Under the pieces are notes generated by a model. That model was not told the origin of the DNA. It saw nothing but the letters and a program-made list of their open reading frames with translations, and ran no database searches. A stretch of DNA of 64,000 bases from Trichostrongylus colubriformis. Taxonomy: Eukaryota > Nematoda > Chromadorea > Rhabditida > Trichostrongylidae. The DNA lies in NCBI GenBank assembly GCA_963978905.1, contig OZ022261.1, positions 25,789,686 to 25,853,685 of the forward strand. The letters are read 5' to 3'. Shown one piece after another: positions 35,651-47,500 of this stretch (its first letter is position 1; every line of letters begins with the position of its first letter). The position numbers and the translations under genes were made by a program.

Positions 35651-36055
35651 TCACATCAGGAGGGCAAGAAGGTTCCGCTGTGGTGACCTAGTTCGCGTTG
35701 TCCCACTGGCATAGATGCAAAGTCTTGACGCACACTCCGCATAGGGGTATAGGCAACACAATGGTCGCAAACTTTTATTGAGGCGTTGTCTGGAAATTGC
35801 TGCTACTCTTTGATGCATTGTCATGCTAGTAACGGCTTGCAGTAGGTAATAAAATCTTGATGGGTTTTATGAAATGTGTGTCATGAGATTAAGCGGTGAT
35901 TCTTGAACACTATAATTCTTACTGTAGTGTAGCAGCATTTCAATGTGAAGAGCATGGTAAATTGCATGAGAAACACTTCTCTTCAGTAGCTCAATTATGT
36001 GTCCTATTTGAAAAGCCATTTGCTCTCTTCGTGGATTCTCAAATTCCAGCATTCA

Positions 36056-36612
36056 CCTTTAAGCCAGCATTAGGAGTAATGTGGTTATTGAGAAAGCTCT
36101 AGAAGAAGGCACTTCCATGGAAACTATAGGTCTAGGAAGGCCATCTGTGGCGAAATCCCAGTGAAAAAGCCCGTCTCCGAGCTGTAGAAACGGCGCAACG
36201 GATAACACCTGACGCCTTGGATGACAGACTCCGCCTCCGGCTGACGTGATTTCCGATCAGCTGGGGTGAGAGCGGCCAAGGAGATGCGGCAGGATTGAAG
36301 ATATGGCCGTGCGCTCACTCAGTTTTAGCTTGGAGCTCGCTCTAGAAAATAGATGTTGTTGCATTTCCAAACATCCTTCGTGTTCGCGACTCGATAACGC
36401 TAGTGGAAAACTCGTCCAGACTCGCTTCTTAACGGAAAGGTCGTTCGCGTCAAGAATCAACAGGAGGAAGGGGGGTCCTATTTCTCAGGTTTTTGGCTAC
36501 TTCCATTCGTTTTTTCTCTACTGTCCTGTTACTGGGCATCGGCATCTCGATTTTTACATTCACTATTTCTTTTACTTATCGCTCGAATTTCCCCTGATGC
36601 TGCCATTGAAAA
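36056..36612 (+). repeat. dispersed repeat R1, full copy
   Basis: About 555 bp, begins CCTTTAAGCCAGCATTAGG and ends with the roughly inverted CCCCTGATGCTGCCATTGAA. It follows 4939-5490 closely in order (AATGTGGTTATTGAGAAA, GAGCTGTAG, GAGCGGCCAAGGA, GCATTTCCAAACA, GGGGGGTCCTATT, CTGTCCTGTTACT). This supports a mobile TIR element rather than a local duplication. Confidence 0.6.
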
Positions 36613-36990
36613 CATGTTCAAATAATGTAGTTTGTCTTCGCACAGATAAAGCGTATTCGTCTTTTAGTAACCATTTTTCGTGAAATGGTTGAGTCATGAC
36701 ATATGGATTGTGTCACCACGCACGATAAGTGGCTTGCTGGACCCGTTGCGAACTGGTCGCCGCCCGCATGGCTCGACCAGATTCGAGTGTCCTGACGCAC
36801 GCTGTGAAGGGCTGGAGTGCTGAACATTTAGCGTGGTTGTGCCAAATAAACGCAATGCTGTGGTTGATAGTTAATGACCGCTAACCAATCACATATCTCC
36901 ATTAGACCCGCGTGTCGCGACTCTTATACAACACAACGTAACTGAATGGCGATTCATCACTGCTGTTGTCGACAGCTGAATGAATTCGTT

Positions 36991-37202
36991 GAATTTTCCC
37001 AACTGGTTCAACCTATTCCTTCATGTGCTTGGTACTCTATTCTGCTTCATCCTCTATTTTTTTATCAAGAAGTTTTCATAGTATTTCAATTTCTCATAAG
37101 ATATGTTAGAAATTGAGCATTTCTCTCGAATTTACTCTGTATCACAAGTACGACTGCAGTAATTTTTTGCCTGTACTGTACTTGAACCAGTTGGGAAAAT
37201 TC
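36991..37202. repeat. short fold-back with perfect 21-bp ends
   Basis: GAATTTTCCCAACTGGTTCA at 36991-37010 (plus one base) is matched by its exact complement at 37182-37202. The interior of about 170 bp is AT-rich and unpaired. It is probably a small TIR MITE; target duplications are not clear. Confidence 0.65.
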
Positions 37203-37439
37203 CAGTTATTCCAGGTAATATCGTATGCTGGACTTGTTCAATCTACTTGGATGGGGAGACTTTTGGAATGGTGAGAACCTATCGCTGAGCGCCTCATCAC
37301 GTTTAGTTCACGTTGTGAATATTTCACAGGTACGAAAATATGGCGTTTTTATAATATGTATATGTTTCCACTGCTATCAATCCGTCAATATATTATTGGC
37401 TTGTAAGGAAAGTTTTGGCCGGTTTTAGCAATGTCAACT

Positions 37440-37705
37440 TTGGGAGATCATAACTCGGCTCAGACTCCATCTTTTCTCGCAGAATAAGCACCATTTGATT
37501 CGCTACACTTTTGGCAATATCATGGAAGGACTGATGATTTATATAGCTCGAAATCAAAAAAAGTCGACTTCCAATCATCATTCTTTCTGAACACACTGCT
37601 GCTGAAGAAGCTGTCCAGATGTTTGGGAAAGTGGGGCTTAGTCAGCGCTAGATCTCGTGAATATGATGGACGAGTAAGGGCTTCAACCTGCGACCGCTTC
37701 AATTA
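37440..37705 (-). pseudogene. old mariner transposase remnant, C-terminal part
   Basis: The minus-strand reading gives RPSYSRDLALTKPHFPKHLD where mariners have PYSPDLAPTDYHLF. SSSVFRKNDDW and, after frameshift and stop, YCQKCSESNGAY follow, recalling the RWQKCVDxxGAYF ending. The PD of the catalytic block is changed to RD-type sequence and the frame is broken. No terminal repeats are recognised, so only a fragment survives. Confidence 0.6.
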
Positions 37706-37794
37706 CTGGAAGAGGATTTGTGGAAAATGCGCTTGCGCATAGCTGCTCTGAAAGATCCCGCGGCACTCATTTTTTGGATTTTTCCAAATTAAGG

Positions 37795-38103
37795 CTATTT
37801 GAGGTGGTCAACTAAGTTTGTTAGCTGAGGGCCAATACCTGTGAAGATCCCCTGCAAGTATGGACGCTCATCGCTTTCTGCCGTTTTAGTCAGAGTGATT
37901 TGATCAGTTGAAAATCCAAGCAGCTCGTTCTCATTTCTGCACTTCTGAAGCCACCACGGACAAAGTGCTCTTGCAGTATTTACATTTGTGTTCACCTTTG
38001 CTGGGACTAGGCTAAACAAGAACTCGTTAAGTGAAGTCATCTGAAAAGTGTCATTTTTGCAATGCTTTGAAATTTCACTAATAATTCGAAAACCTTGTGG
38101 CAT
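37795..38103 (-). other. unrecognised 102-codon open frame
   Basis: An uninterrupted minus-strand frame with a balanced amino-acid composition and a central ALCPWWLQKCRNENELL segment. I do not recognise a family, see no transmembrane segment or signal peptide, and find no clear splice sites joining it to another exon. It lies between an old mariner remnant and repeat R6, so a decayed transposon is as likely as a host exon. Confidence 0.25.
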
Positions 38104-38279
38104 TCCAAATAAAACTCATACTCAGAAAGTGGAACTTTTTATCTATCTGAGGACCTCAATATGTAAGCTGATTATGTTGATGCGCTCTGAAAATTTGAAT
38201 TTATCTTATGAACGCGAGATACCGGGCAGAATTTCCCTTACAACCTAATAGGTCTCTGAAGCCATTCTGCAGCATCCGC

Positions 38280-38546
38280 TTATTCATTGTGGCTGGTAGT
38301 GGGATTGGGGAACAGGATGCCAAGAACTGGGGAATCGATGCTTAACTGAGGGAGGGTCAACAGGTCAACCCGTCCATTGGCAATGAGGTGTCGTTGCATG
38401 CGCTCTAAGAAGCCGTGCTCAAATCTGCCTTCCGAATTCGTGAAACGCCCATGTGAACGAAGTTGTAAGGCTTTTTGTTGATGAACATTTCTGATACATT
38501 CTAAGAACCTGTGGACCGCAAGACAGGCGTTCTCGAGCAAAACCAA
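38280..38546 (-). repeat. repeat R6 with possible coding ancestry, copy 1
   Basis: The minus-strand frame of 88 codons includes ALQLRSHGRFTNSEGRFEHG and then LERMQRHL. The plus strand at 39970-40150 carries a diverged copy that reads FRSQSRCANLESRFESS in the matching frame. Similarity at both DNA and peptide level suggests a once-coding repeated segment. I cannot name the family. Confidence 0.4.
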
Positions 38547-39018
38547 TGTGATAATCGTGTTCAGACGATCGAATTATCCCGTGAACAAGTTTTTAGCGAG
38601 ATTTTAGCTAAAATTCGGAAATTTGGTGGTAACACATGCAACAGAAGGAAATCGTTGACCATGCCAAGGAAACGCCCTCATTTGGCGCTTGGTACTTGCG
38701 TTTGCTACGATAGGCACCTGTGTTAGGTATATCTTAGCTATCCTTGCCTCAGTTTTTTATATGGCAAATGAAAAAAATGCCACTCAGTCATGGTACCATA
38801 CTTTTTCCAAGTTTGTTCGAAAATTCAATTGGCCCAAAAATTCGCACTCCTAGTGGTTCAGCCTCGTGGGCAGAAATATCGTTATCGTTTTATGTGGCAA
38901 CCCTGATTGCCACGTTAGCTACTTCAGCCCAGCCAAACATGCTTCTTCGTGAGATCCGCTAGAGTTTCATTCGTGAAGAGGATGCAATAAGTTGAAAATG
39001 AATATCACAACTATTTTA

Positions 39019-39594
39019 TAAGGTTGCGTACAAATTAATTGCGTTTTTTGACGCGTAACTTCAAACGTTCATAACTCAACTCAACTTTCCAAGCTTTTTC
39101 GAATGCTTGGCGACGGTCGAAAAAGACACCTGAAGTTCTTCAATTTAAAGAATAGTTTTCCGTGGATCCGACTCCACCAGTGTCTTCAGGCAGTCGTCAT
39201 CAAGTTCAGGGATGCGACCTCGACCTGGCTCATCTTGGAGGTTTGCATCTCCGGAACGAAATTTTTGGAACCAGAGTTGAGTACTACGAATTGAAAAGAC
39301 ATCTGGTCCCTACGCTTTGACAATATTCTCATGAGCCTCCACAGCTTTCCGTCCAAGTTTGGACTATTAAGGAGAATGGCACGAATCTGCTCCTGAAAGA
39401 TCATCTTAGACATTCGGCCTGAAATTCCCGAAGAATAAAATTCGAGACAAGTGAAAATCAAAAAAACGACCAACCCTTGGATAAGCTTTAAAATGATGTA
39501 CAACAATATTAAACCTTGAATGAATAATACACAAAAAACAGTAAGTTGAAAATTGATGTGCAAAAAAAACGCAATTAATTTGTACACAACCTAA
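39019..39594 (-). mobile_element. mariner deletion derivative with intact ends
   Basis: Inverted ends AGGTTGCGTACAAATTAATT (left) and the complement of AGGTTGTGTACAAATTAATT (right), with TA outside. On the minus strand it keeps the N-terminal DNA-binding part of a mariner transposase: SKLGRKAVEAHENIVKA, stop, then TQLWFQKFRSGDANLQDEPG and LVESDPRKTIL. The frame is broken by at least one shift and two stops, and the whole DDD catalytic domain is deleted. At 576 bp it could move only with transposase from elsewhere. Confidence 0.85.
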
Positions 39595-39620
39595 TACATA
39601 AGAACATCTTTGAAGATGTT

Positions 39621-39797
39621 TTAAACGGCATTCATACTCAGTGCCGGAGAAGTGGCTGCGTTCGCCGACAGGGAGGCGGAGTGGCGCCTTGTAGAGGTGC
39701 AGAGACCGCAAGGCAATAAGGCAGGGTGGCATAGGCGAAGACGCAGAGATACGCAGCTATGCCCCCACCAGCACAAGGGAGTATGAACGCGGCCTTA
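39621..39797. repeat. TIR MITE family R3, copy 2
   Basis: Starts TTAAACGGCATTCATACTCA and ends GTATGAACGCGGCCTTA, inverted relative to each other. The interior shares GTGCAGAGACCGCAAGG and ACGCAGAGATACGCAGCTA with the copy at 55481-55649 and, in reverse, with 16884-17060. It is noncoding. Confidence 0.65.
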
Positions 39798-39969
39798 CCA
39801 CTCACAAGGAAAGCCGCTTGAAATGCAAAAACAGAACTTGCAAAGGATCCTAACTATGGTTCTACTAGCATAAGATCGAGATGTTTGCCACTGTGCTATG
39901 CTACTAGTGGCTGTGGGCAGAATTGTCTCGCAATTATTTATGATATGGGATAAATAAGCTTATACTTGT

Positions 39970-40150
39970 TGAACAGATGCACTCAGAAAAACCTTCATAA
40001 TTTCGTTCACAGAGTCGTTGCGCAAATTTGGAAAGCAGATTTGAGTCCAGCATCTCACGACGCATGCACTGAACTTTCCTGGTAAAACCGGATGCATTAA
40101 ACATTTCTTGTAAGACTAACTTTCCAACTTCTGTAAAAGTTATTATAGTA
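39970..40150 (+). repeat. repeat R6, copy 2, cut by a mariner insertion
   Basis: Contains AATTTCGTTCACAGAGTCGT, TTTGGAAAGCAGATTTGAG and ACGACGCATGCACTG, aligning with the reverse complement of about 38395-38490 at roughly three bases in four. The mariner at 40151-41049 is inserted at its right edge. In-frame stops make this copy noncoding. Confidence 0.45.
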
Positions 40151-41049
40151 TTAGGTTGATTCATAATAAATCGGACAAATGGTGGTGATGATTTCTAGAG
40201 ATCATAACTCAGTAACGAATTAACGAAAATGGACGCGCGAGGTACCGTTGGAATGAGTATGAAAAGCTCTTCAAAGTACCGCAAAATAATCACTCCAAAG
40301 TAAATTCATTCCCCCACAATGCCGCACGATTTCAAGCGGTCCAGAGACCACATCCGCAACGTCATGCTATTTATATCGCTATCTGGCCAGGAACCCGCGG
40401 ATATCGGCAGACGTCTGATAGAAGTTCACAAGGAGCATGCCCCCGGCAGAAGTACACTGTAGTTGTAGCATTCGAAGTTTGCGTCAGGCGACTATTCCAT
40501 CGAAGACGAAAACCGCGGTTGGTGGAGCGTACACGGCGTAGAGTACTGGGAGCTGCTCGATGAAGGTACCACAGTATCCGCCGACGTCTACGTTCGTCAG
40601 TTACGAGAATTGAAGGCCAATGTCCAAAGTTCGCTACGGCGGCGGTCACATGTCTACTTCCAGCACGACAACGTGTCTACTTCCACAGACCGCACTTCGC
40701 AAGATCGACCAAGGCCGAGCTGCTCTCGTACAGTTGGACCGTACTTCTATACCCACCGTACTCCCCAGACCTGGCCCCTTCAGATTTCCACCTTTTCTCC
40801 CACAGCCAACGCCACCTGGACGGCCAAGACTTCAAAACTCGCGACGAGGTCAAGGCGGCACTCGGCAACTTCTTCGAGCTCCAGCTTCCGGCCTTCTGGA
40901 GCAAGGGCATCCATGATCTGCCTATACCGTGGCAGAAGGTCATCGATAAAGATGGAGTATATTTCAAGTGAATCCCTGTTGTCGTAAAAAAGTTGTACGA
41001 CAATGATTAAAATTGGTCAATTTGTCCGATTTATTATGAATCAACCTAA
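40151..41049 (+). mobile_element. mariner element, 899 bp, intact ends, internally deleted
   Basis: Inverted ends TTAGGTTGATTCATAATAAA and further to 30 bp, perfectly matched on the right, with TA duplications at 40149-40150 and 41050-41051. It is shorter than the roughly 1.3 kb of a complete mariner, because the middle of the transposase is missing. The perfect ends suggest a relatively young insertion. It lies about 370 bp upstream of the first recognisable receptor exon. Confidence 0.9.
40319..40971 (+). pseudogene. mariner transposase, internally deleted and frameshifted
   Basis: Plausible start ATG at 40319. Fragments in order: MPHDFKRSRDHIRNVMLF (helix-turn-helix start), stop, then FASGDYSIEDENRGW, and directly EYWELLDEGTTVSADVY, so the segment with the first catalytic Asp is lost. 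YFQHDN, the second catalytic region, follows, then a frameshift, then YPPYSPDLAPSDFHLF with the third Asp. It ends WQKVIDKDGVYFK at a TGA (40969-40971). The C-terminal third is well conserved. Normal function would be cut-and-paste at TA. This copy cannot do it. Confidence 0.85.
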
Positions 41050-41422
41050 TATTCCAAAGGGTCCATTAAATGTCTTGATATCGTTGGGTATATACCGTAG
41101 AACAGGGTTTTGTACTATGTCATGAGGCTTGGGATCCCATGCCTGCGAGCTAGAGGCACTATATGTTGTGAGTGCGGCACCCTCAACATAATATACATAC
41201 GACACTGCAATCGCTTCAGCACCCATATGTATGTACATATGACGCTCTATCCGCACTCCGCGTGTCGCGACGCGAATTTTTCGTCTTAATGGCGCAAACG
41301 CTCTTGAACTTTATACGGAAGACTCACTATGAAGCTTTTTCCACAACACTGACCATAATTAAATACTTGGTAGTGTACCAATTTTCGCGAATGAAACTAT
41401 TTGTGAAGACTTCCGCTTTCAG

Positions 41423-41591
41423 AGCCAACCACCATGGCTAGCCCGACCGCTGTACGGACTAGCTGCCCCGGCTATCATCCTCGTCACGTTGGTTACCAAC
41501 TCCTTCGTGGTTGTTGTGCTTTCCAATAAAAATCTTCGAACACCCACCAATTACATTCTATTATCGATGGCGATTACTGAGCTCATGACAG
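41423..41591 (+). CDS. SPR-like receptor, exon with TM1 and start of TM2
   Basis: Acceptor CGCTTTCAG, donor GGTAACT. Encodes SQPPWLARPLYGLAAP, the TM1 helix, NKNLRTPTN and the start of TM2; it leaves phase 1. No Met is suitable as a start, so at least one upstream exon must exist; I could not identify it between the mariner at 40151-41049 and this acceptor. Confidence 0.9.
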
Positions 41592-44500
41592 GTAACTGAA
41601 TCTCCGTCTTCATTTGTGAACTAGAGCTCCAAAAATAAATACTGTCACGTTGCCTCAGGTCTCTCATCTTGTCCTTGGTTCCTGTATTACTACACGTTTG
41701 GAGGTTTGTACATCGATCAGGAGTATGGTCTACCAGATTTCTGGTGCAAAACACATCCTTATTTCGCTGTCCATCTTCCTACAATGTGAGTCCACTCTAT
41801 GAGTTGCCCAGTTGTGCTCTCCATCTTCCTCCGATTTCCCTTTTTGCAATTCTTTTGAAATCGCCGAATCTCTCCACACGAAAGGCTAATTTTCAGATTT
41901 CATACCACGGCCATATGGTTAACGGTATACTTGGCCATTCAGCGATATATTTATGTTTGTCTACCTTCGCTAGTTGTGAGGTTTGGGATTTGTGCTATTT
42001 TATCATTTATTTTGGGTGTGCGCCGTTAAGGCAGGATATCCGCGTCATGGCGGGCGGCGTGTGGGGCGTTGCATGCGAAGCGGGAACGCGCATGTGGTTG
42101 GGTCCTAAAGCGTTTACCGTATACCGGCCTGATTTCAGGAATGTGACACGGTAGTCGCTTGAGGACCCAACTGCACACGGTGCTCTCAGCTCGCACACAT
42201 TCCGCACACACACTACCACTCATTTTTTATTCTAATGACACACAATCATTTATCTCTTGCTAGCTTTTCCGAATCATTACTATTTCAGATTCTGCACCCC
42301 ACGAAAAACAAGGCACATCATCATATACATTTCTATGTGTGCGTTTCTTAGGTGAGCTGCTTATAAGCGCGCCCAGTTATCGCGAATTTCGGCAGTGTTT
42401 GCTTTCAGTGAACTACCAGTAATGTGTACCGAGTACAGTGTTAGCGTGATGACATCGAACGCAACAAGAAGTTGCTTTCACAAAGATGTGGATATCATTG
42501 ATAAGGTTTGTGAGTTGTACCTTCTGCCGATACGAAATGTGGCGGTTGCATGTCTTTAGAACAGAAAGTTCGCGTCACGGCATTTGGTGCGCAACGTTAT
42601 GCCTACGAGCTAGGGGCGTCGTATGTGATTGCACCCTGAAACAACTATGTGCATTTGGGCTCTTTTGGTGCATATACGCATAAATGAGGCGTAGTACACT
42701 GCAGACACTTCGAAACCCAACTTTTGATACTGCATCGCTGTATCAAAAATTTTGGTGGTTCTCTCGTCTGCTTTACTCTCATTGTATTATAAGTTTATTT
42801 TACTACAATTTGCAACCATTTACTAAAGTATATTACAACTATGTACATGCAAGGACTACTGTTCCTCTATGACGACATTGTGTGAGCCCATTTCTATTGT
42901 TCCCATTTCTTACTTTCCATTATTACTTCGCTCCTAGTGTGGATCTGCTAGGGGCAAGAAGTCTTGCCTCGCACCCTCTTTCCGCTACCGCCTATCACCG
43001 TATCCCAATACTGGCGACCCACTGAAGTCGCCGTCATGCCGGATTACTAAGGAGAGCCGCCCGCTCGGCTGAGCTCCTTTCCCTTTCTAAAGCCCTGTTG
43101 GATGCCCCGCCTACAATTTTTCCTCGGCGCTGGCATGATTATCGATGAGTCATTGTGGACCCCTTTTCACGACACTAACTGCCCACTACGCCCTTAGCTA
43201 GCACACATCACGTTAGGCGCACACCGCGGTGCGCATTTTTCGTTTCAAAGACTCACAACTAAAATATGGCGATTTTTGAGCATTATTAGATTTTAGTTCA
43301 ACTCAGTTTCATGAAAAACGTATTTTCAGGTCATTGGTGTCGACTCGTGGAAAGCACTGATATTATGTCTTCGGGCTATTTTAGTCCATATACTGCCGTG
43401 TGTGCTATTAATCATCTTCACTACGTGCCTTTTCAAAACAGTCAATGAGGCTGATCGTAAACGTAGTGTGCATCAGCTGCCAAGTCGTAAAGTGGTGAGT
43501 ACTGGTAGGCATTATCCTTAGGTAAAAACGAGCTTCACGGGAACATTGAATTCATGACCCTGAAAGAACCCACGGCTATTCTGCAGAACTCTGATAAATG
43601 TTTGCGAAGTCGAGAACAAGGCTGTGTGGTAATGTAAAGGGATTTGAGCTTTCCGGTCTTCGTCTCTACCTATTCGGTAAGAGCACCCATGGATGAAGCG
43701 CAACGGCTAATTTATTGCCAGCCAAAGGACAAAGGGAGAGAACTTTTCATCTGATGAGTCTTGTTAAAGAGCTCAGAAAAATGAATACTCTTTGCATGCG
43801 GGTTTGAAATTTCATAGTTCAAGATGTCCGCAGGCCGTCCTTATCAGGATGGACGGTCCTGATCCTTCAAAAAATGAACATATGGACCCTTTTGGAAGTT
43901 CTTACCGTGCTGTCTCGACCAACGAAAACACGCCAAGCATTTGCATTTGAAGGTTAAAATTATTTTAATATTCACCTGGCCATACAACATCCATCAAAAG
44001 CACCCTGAGCGTGTATACATGTCTCGGCTCTATCGCGTTTTCATTCATAATTGACTTCATCAGTGGTCGCGTAGGATGCCTCAGATGTTGAAAAATCTCA
44101 TTGTGTCGGCTCCGAGAAAAGGGAAAGGGTGGAATGAGGGTTGTTCTTGCTTGAATACGTCTGTAATGACGTTAGCCATGAGTAAAAACGTATGAAGAGA
44201 TATATATTACGTCCATGTGATTAGGAAGACTTATTAACAAATAATTATCTAGTCATGTCTCTTGTCATCTATCGAAATATAGTGCGAGTGCGCTTTGGAG
44301 GGGTCAAGGGCTGGCTAAAGGTGACCAAGGGGAAGGATCCAGGTCACCGTAGACACTCAATAAAAGATGTATATAGCCTTATACTTCTGAAGGATGATCT
44401 CAAATCTGCAATCAATTCTGCTAAACGATTGTGGGAGCGAAGTTACGGAGGCCTTGTACCATGGGCTGTATGTTACTTAGTTACTTGGGTGATCCGTTCC

Positions 44501-47500
44501 TCAGCTTGCGGGCGGATCCCAGCATCACTTCCTTTTCTCACGGTCTCGAGCACGGTTGAACCAGTGTGCAATTTCTGCTCTGTCGTCTCTGATGTTGAAC
44601 TTCGCATAATAGTCAAACCACCGTGCTGGAGGACGCCCAAGGGCCTTTTTCACTGGCGAGGATACCATACTGCCGTGCTTGTACTCCACCGTCCGTCGTT
44701 TCGACGTTTTAGGTGCCCTGCCCAACGATGTTTGGGGCTTGCGACATGAACCAATGGGTCTTTGACGCCTGACATGTTCCTGACGTCGTCCCTATGCAGC
44801 CGTCGCTCTCTTCGATCGTACAGAATCAGACACAGGAACCTTCTTTCAAGCGAAGCGTGGACAACCCTGTGTTTCTACGATAACTGCTTGGTGAGCGCCA
44901 CAACACAAGGCGAAGCACTATAACGTCGAATAGCACGTAGAGACGAATCGCTCATGGAGTTTATCACAGTTCTTATTGAGCTCAGAGCAGCCTATGCAGC
45001 TTTTCTGCAACGGCATCGATCCGGCTTTAGCGCTTTTGAGGAAGTGGTCAGCCTTCCGGGATGCACCAATTCCTTAGCGTTCTCCAGCTGCATATTTCCT
45101 AGTGTGACAGGGACAGAATCAGCAAAGGTGCTCCGCATGACTTTTGTTTTGCTGAAGCTCATCTGTTGGCTACGGGCATCTCCTTCTGTTCAGCTCGTTT
45201 AGCATGCTGGTGGTTTCGCTCGTGGTGTTACTCATTAGAACGATGTCGGTGAAGGAAATTGATCAAGTTTTCGGTCGTCTATCAAAACTCCTTTGTCCTC
45301 CCACTCGCAATCTCTGATGACACACTCAAGGTTGGTTGCGAAGAGGTTCCGCGAGATGGGGTCACCCTCTACAACTCCTTCCTCCACAGTACAATGACCT
45401 CTCTCTCGAAAGGCTTCAGCGTTGTCGTACACTGCCATTGGCACGCCTTAATCACCTCAACGTAGTCATCTTCATTTCCTTGTTGTCGAAGGCTCTCCCA
45501 GATGCATTCCGGTTCCACACTGTCGAATGCCTTTTCGAAGCCAGTGAATGTGAGGACCAGCGGCATCTGATGTTCGCGTGCGGCTTTCAGAAGACGGCTC
45601 TGTGTGAAGATGTGATCGATCATTGAGAAAGAGCGCCGATATCCAGCTTGCTTCACCGTTTGATTTTCTTCCAGAACCCTGCGGATCCTCGCCAATACGC
45701 ATCTTGTGAAGACTTTGTAAAAAATGACCGGCAGGAGTGTGATCGGGCGGTAATTTTGGAGGTCCTCTCTGTCACCCATCTTATATAGCAGGACAGTTTT
45801 TGATAAGAGCATTCTGTACACAGCCTTTTTTTCACGTATCGTGAGTAGCACGAGGGCGCTGTACAGGGGGCTGCCACAGGCTTTCAGCAGCTCGGCGGGT
45901 ATGCCGTTTTTTTCCGGGGCGCCTTTCTTGGAGACAAGCTTTCGACTGCTGAGCGAACTTCCGACGCAAGAAAGGGGAGTACTTCTCCGCATGGCGTAGT
46001 TGGGCACCGCTGTGGTGGACGAGAGCTGCTGAACAGCTGACTGTAGAACGATTGATCTTCTGCTCGATCGAGCGCCTTGACGTGATGCGTGCGTCTGAAA
46101 ATGTTTTGAGGCAGGGAATGCCCGCATTGATTTCAGTCAGATTCCGAGTTGCCAACTTGATGCTTCGCCGATTTTCCGCAGCTGCTAATAATCTAGACCT
46201 CTCGTACTCTTACAGAACGCGATTCACGGTTTCTCTGCATCTCCTTGATAGCTCGCGGAATAGGGGCGACGATCTGTCCGTGTTTCTTCGCTTTTCCAGC
46301 AGGGCTATTGTTTCTTTAGAGATTCTTCCTGTGGCGTGACACGGGAAGCGTGAGGTAGCTGCTGATTTGATTTGTGACAGCACCTCGACCACATGTGCAT
46401 AGCCTCCGTCGATGTCGAGGTCTGTGGCAAAGGATGCGGTAGAGGACAGCAGAGACGCCATCTCGGCGTATAGCGTCTTCCTCGGCGGTCTTCTTCTCAT
46501 GAACTGATGCAGGTTTATCAGTTGTTTCCAGTTGATGGGGATATTCGCTCGGAGCATCCTGTGGGCGTCCTGTAACAAAGGAAGGCACGACGGTGACATC
46601 GGTGACATCGGTGACACAACGGCGGTCGTAAAGGATATGATCTAAGTCGCGTTTGTGTTTTCCATTTAGGCTGATGTGGGGAGACGGTCGTTTGGCGCGG
46701 CCCCTTGCTGCTAATTCGCCAATAGGGCACTGCCAAAGCTCCTCCCCTAAAAAGGCTTAGGTGAATCTGGAAGAGTCCAGACGGCCCATGCGCCCCGTTG
46801 GCAAATTAGCTGCAAGGGCCGCGCCAAACGACATACACCCGGCTGATGTGGGTCCATCTGCACGCCGCTGGCTTCAAGGACTGAGTGTTGCCGTGCGAGA
46901 AGTGCATGATTTCACAGAATGCAGTCAGTCGTGCACGTATTCGTTCCTATGCTCCTCGCTGGAAGACACAACAATGACCTCGTCTCCCTGTCGAGGCCGA
47001 CCCGAGCGTTGAAGTCGCCTATCACAGACTTGGAGTGACGGCGACAAGCACTAAGGGCGTCGGTCAACTCAAGTCTGTGTGCTCCTGTTTGCCTGCATCC
47101 AGCGTTGGCGCGTAGACCTGAAACAGATAGCCAGTCGCTTTGCCCGAGACAGAAAACTTCAAATAGACAAGCCTGTGTGAGTGGAAGCGTACGTCGACGA
47201 CGTGTTTTTCGAAGTGCGGGGCGACCATAAAGCCAATACCTCCTGATGTGGAGTTGTCCAGTCTTCCACCCATGTAGATGCCGAGCCGTCTCTCCACTTG
47301 CCCTGTGGAGGCACTCTTATCTTGGTCTCCGACAAGCCAATCACATCCTGCTTGATCCTGACTGTTTCCTCCATAAGTAAGTGGAGCTGCGCAGTGTTCG
47401 CGATCAACCGGCAGTTGTAAGTGCAGAGTCTGAGGTCGGTCTTTCGCGTTTGGTGTGCCGGGTTATGTCCGTAATCTGTGAGATGGCCTGAGATCTCGAG

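Noticed and set aside
43757..43790. Hammerhead ribozyme suggested by CTGATGAG
   Set aside because: The CGAAAC half of the core is not found at a suitable distance, and no enclosing stem is seen.
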